Origin: Calothrix sp. MO_192.B10
GTDB lineage: Bacteria > Cyanobacteriota > Cyanobacteriia > Cyanobacteriales > Nostocaceae
Assembly (NCBI GenBank): GCA_030065055.1
Contig: JASJDS010000018.1
Location: forward strand, 1 to 35,621
Reading direction: 5' to 3'
DNA length: 35,621 nucleotides
Shown: piece by piece, positions 34,398-35,621 of the stretch
Numbering within the stretch: position 1 is the first letter of the stretch
Layout: each line of letters begins with the position of its first letter
Program-made: the position numbers and the translations under genes
The notes under the pieces: generated by a model
The model's input: only the letters and a program-made list of their open reading frames with translations
Told to the model about the DNA's origin: nothing
Databases searched by the model: none

Positions 34398-34673
34398 GCA
34401 CACAAAAGTAATATTGCTGCGTCAACAGCAGTGTTAGCTGGGCTAGTATTAAATAAGGAACTGATTAAAAGATTATTGCGGAATGATATTATGCGCGAAT
34501 CAGTAATTTATCAGGATATTCAGAAATAAGCGCGAGAAAAAGAGCGCGAAGAAATCGCCATTAAGCTACTTAACAAAGGTATAGAGCTTGAGATAATAGC
34601 AGAAACAACAGGCTTACCTATAGAAAAAATTAAGGCATTACAAAACAACAGACAAAATGAAGCCATAAATTGA
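34398..34673 (+). pseudogene. C-terminal remnant of an Rpn/PD-(D/E)XK transposase-like protein
   Basis: One frame reads IAASTAVLAGLVLNKELIKR, then LLRNDIMRESVIYQDIQK, a TAA stop at 34527-34529, and continues in the same frame as AREKEREEIAIKLLNKGIEL, then IIAETTGLPIEKIKALQ to TGA 34671-34673. This is the typical C-terminal end of cyanobacterial Rpn-family/putative-transposase proteins (DUF4351-type tails). It has lost its nuclease domain and carries an in-frame stop. Two more fragments encoding IYQDIQ-like sequence (34727-34746 and 34857-34876) follow, showing further decay. Confidence 0.65.
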
Positions 34674-34751
34674 TTTATTATTACATAAATTGTCAAAATA
34701 TGGACACTAACTTTCTGTGCAAATCAGTAATTTATGAGGATATTCAGAGTT

Positions 34752-34825
34752 GTAGGTTGGGTTGAGGGACGAAACCCAACACAATCAGCCTTTTGTTGGG
34801 TTTCACTTCGTTCTACCCAACCTAC
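34752..34825. repeat. GTAGGTTGGG palindromic repeat, copy 3
   Basis: GTAGGTTGGGTTGAGGGACG to CTACCCAACCTAC, about 74 bp, nearly identical in plan to copy 1. It lies between the second and third TAATTTATCAGGATATTCAG-like fragments, so it probably inserted into the decaying Rpn-type sequence. The rest of 34826-34976 contains no gene; one CCTCTGCGTCCTCTGCGCC microsatellite-like unit is near 34950. Confidence 0.75.
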
Positions 34826-34976
34826 ATTTAGTTGTAAGTGTTTAACCGGACATGATCTAATTTATCAGGATATTCAGCAAGAAGTAGTCATTTCCCTAAT
34901 TTGTCTGGGAATTAGTAACACGGATCTTGTCCCTCTTCCTCCTCTCTTCCTCTGCGTCCTCTGCGCCTGGAGCGGT

Positions 34977-35558
34977 TCAATCCTCTTCCCTCTTCCCCGC
35001 AGCCAACAACTGTTCCACCGTCACAACCAACTCCGGAAACCTCCGCGAAACTATCTGCTGATTCGGTGTAAACTCCCTATCTTCATACAAACCTTCTTCC
35101 CACAACAACACCGTCACTTTCGACTCCATCGGATCGACAATCCAATACTCAGAAATTTCTAACGCCGCATACTCAGAACGCTTATAGCGATAATCTCGCT
35201 TCACAGACTCCGGACTAACCACTTCCACTACCAACAAAGGTGGAGACTGACAAACAGCAGATTCATCCATAAATTCCATTACCTGTTCCGTAGCCACCAC
35301 ACAGACATCACATAACCGAGACTTCCGCCATCCAGTTCTAATTCCCACTTCCCTTAAACATAGCCAAGGTAAACCCAAGCGACGAATTTCAGCTTTAAAA
35401 CTGTCTTGAATCAAGTCACAAATTAACAAATGTCTAAAAGTTGGTGGATTCATGAGTTCCAGTTTCCCATCTACTAATTCATAGCGATTGTCGCTACCAT
35501 CGTCATAGGCAAGATATTCTGCAAAGGAATATAAACGGTTTGTAATGCTTGAGGTCAT
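34977..35558 (-). CDS. Uma2 family (DUF820) endonuclease-like protein
   Basis: The 193-residue protein starts at ATG 35558. The PD-(D/E)XK-type core is visible: Glu27 in RYELVDGKLE, Asp84 in LCDVCVV, Glu112 in LLVVEVVSPES and Lys126 in DYRYKRSEYA, followed by EYWIVDP. The usual PDV motif is CDV here, with the catalytic Asp kept. Uma2 proteins are highly expanded in filamentous cyanobacteria; no role is established. No operon partner lies within the window, and the gene starts only 63 bp from its end. Confidence 0.9.
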   Translation of the reverse strand: MTSSITNRLYSFAEYLAYDDGSDNRYELVDGKLELMNPPTFRHLLICDLIQDSFKAEIRRLGLPWLCLREVGIRTGWRKSRLCDVCVVATEQVMEFMDESAVCQSPPLLVVEVVSPESVKRDYRYKRSEYAALEISEYWIVDPMESKVTVLLWEEGLYEDREFTPNQQIVSRRFPELVVTVEQLLAAGKREED

Positions 35559-35621
35559 GGTGTAGTGGCTAACCCAGAACTATACTTTATCTTAGCGAAT
35601 TGCCAAGTCAACCGCTTTGCG

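Noticed and set aside
34734-35162. 142-codon plus-strand open frame
   Set aside because: It spans a palindromic repeat and the antisense of the Uma2 gene; no motif supports it.
1-35621. A complete DGR cassette (reverse transcriptase plus template repeat) in this window
   Set aside because: No protein shows RT motifs, and the CRSA/GFRVVC-coding DNA occurs only in the two target genes.

Overview
The window looks like a chromosomal segment of a filamentous cyanobacterium, most likely of the Nostoc/Calothrix type. Palindromic GCGATCGC (HIP1) sites recur throughout. There is a desC-desA-desB fatty acid desaturase cluster and a ferredoxin-type divinyl chlorophyllide reductase. Several families typical of cyanobacteria are present (COP23, DUF928, CHASE2 with AAA-like ATPase, GxxExxY, Uma2, WD40). 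The gaps between genes are long and full of palindromes and MITE-like elements. The genus is an inference.

Layout. (1) 20-5364: a two-partner-secretion exoprotein overlaps by 4 bp with an exported TPR-CHAT peptidase. (2) 6045-9366: three consecutive genes share one N-terminal helical module. The last two are tandem paralogues with a C-terminal FGE-sulfatase (C-type-lectin-like) domain, and their final ~100-135 bp look like the variable regions of diversity-generating retroelement (DGR) targets. No reverse transcriptase or template repeat is in the window. (3) 9919-11321: TetR regulator and short-chain dehydrogenase. (4) 11840-15127 (minus): AAA-like/CHASE2 sensor followed by a DUF928 protein. 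(5) 15953-18576: two paralogous small secreted basic proteins and a COP23 protein, all downstream of related upstream regions. (6) 18608-21529 (minus): AAA-like ATPase with an N-terminal helical domain, and a bactofilin-like membrane protein. (7) 22264-25281 (minus): saccharopine-dehydrogenase-like protein and FAD monooxygenase-like protein. (8) 25630-29089 (minus): desC, desA and desB. (9) 29199-32137: PLP-dependent methionine-gamma-lyase-like protein, a GxxExxY cassette, and bciB on the minus strand. (10) 32489-35558: a membrane/WD40/J-domain protein whose last codons and stop lie in a MITE end, a decayed Rpn/PD-(D/E)XK-type remnant, and a Uma2 nuclease-like gene.

The most interesting signals are the DGR-like 3' ends of the two FGE-domain genes coupled to adaptor-like N-termini, and several MITE-like families whose inverted ends are flanked by recognisable target duplications. 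One MITE family has three copies and has redefined the end of a neighbouring gene. No tRNA, rRNA, CRISPR array or complete transposase gene was seen.
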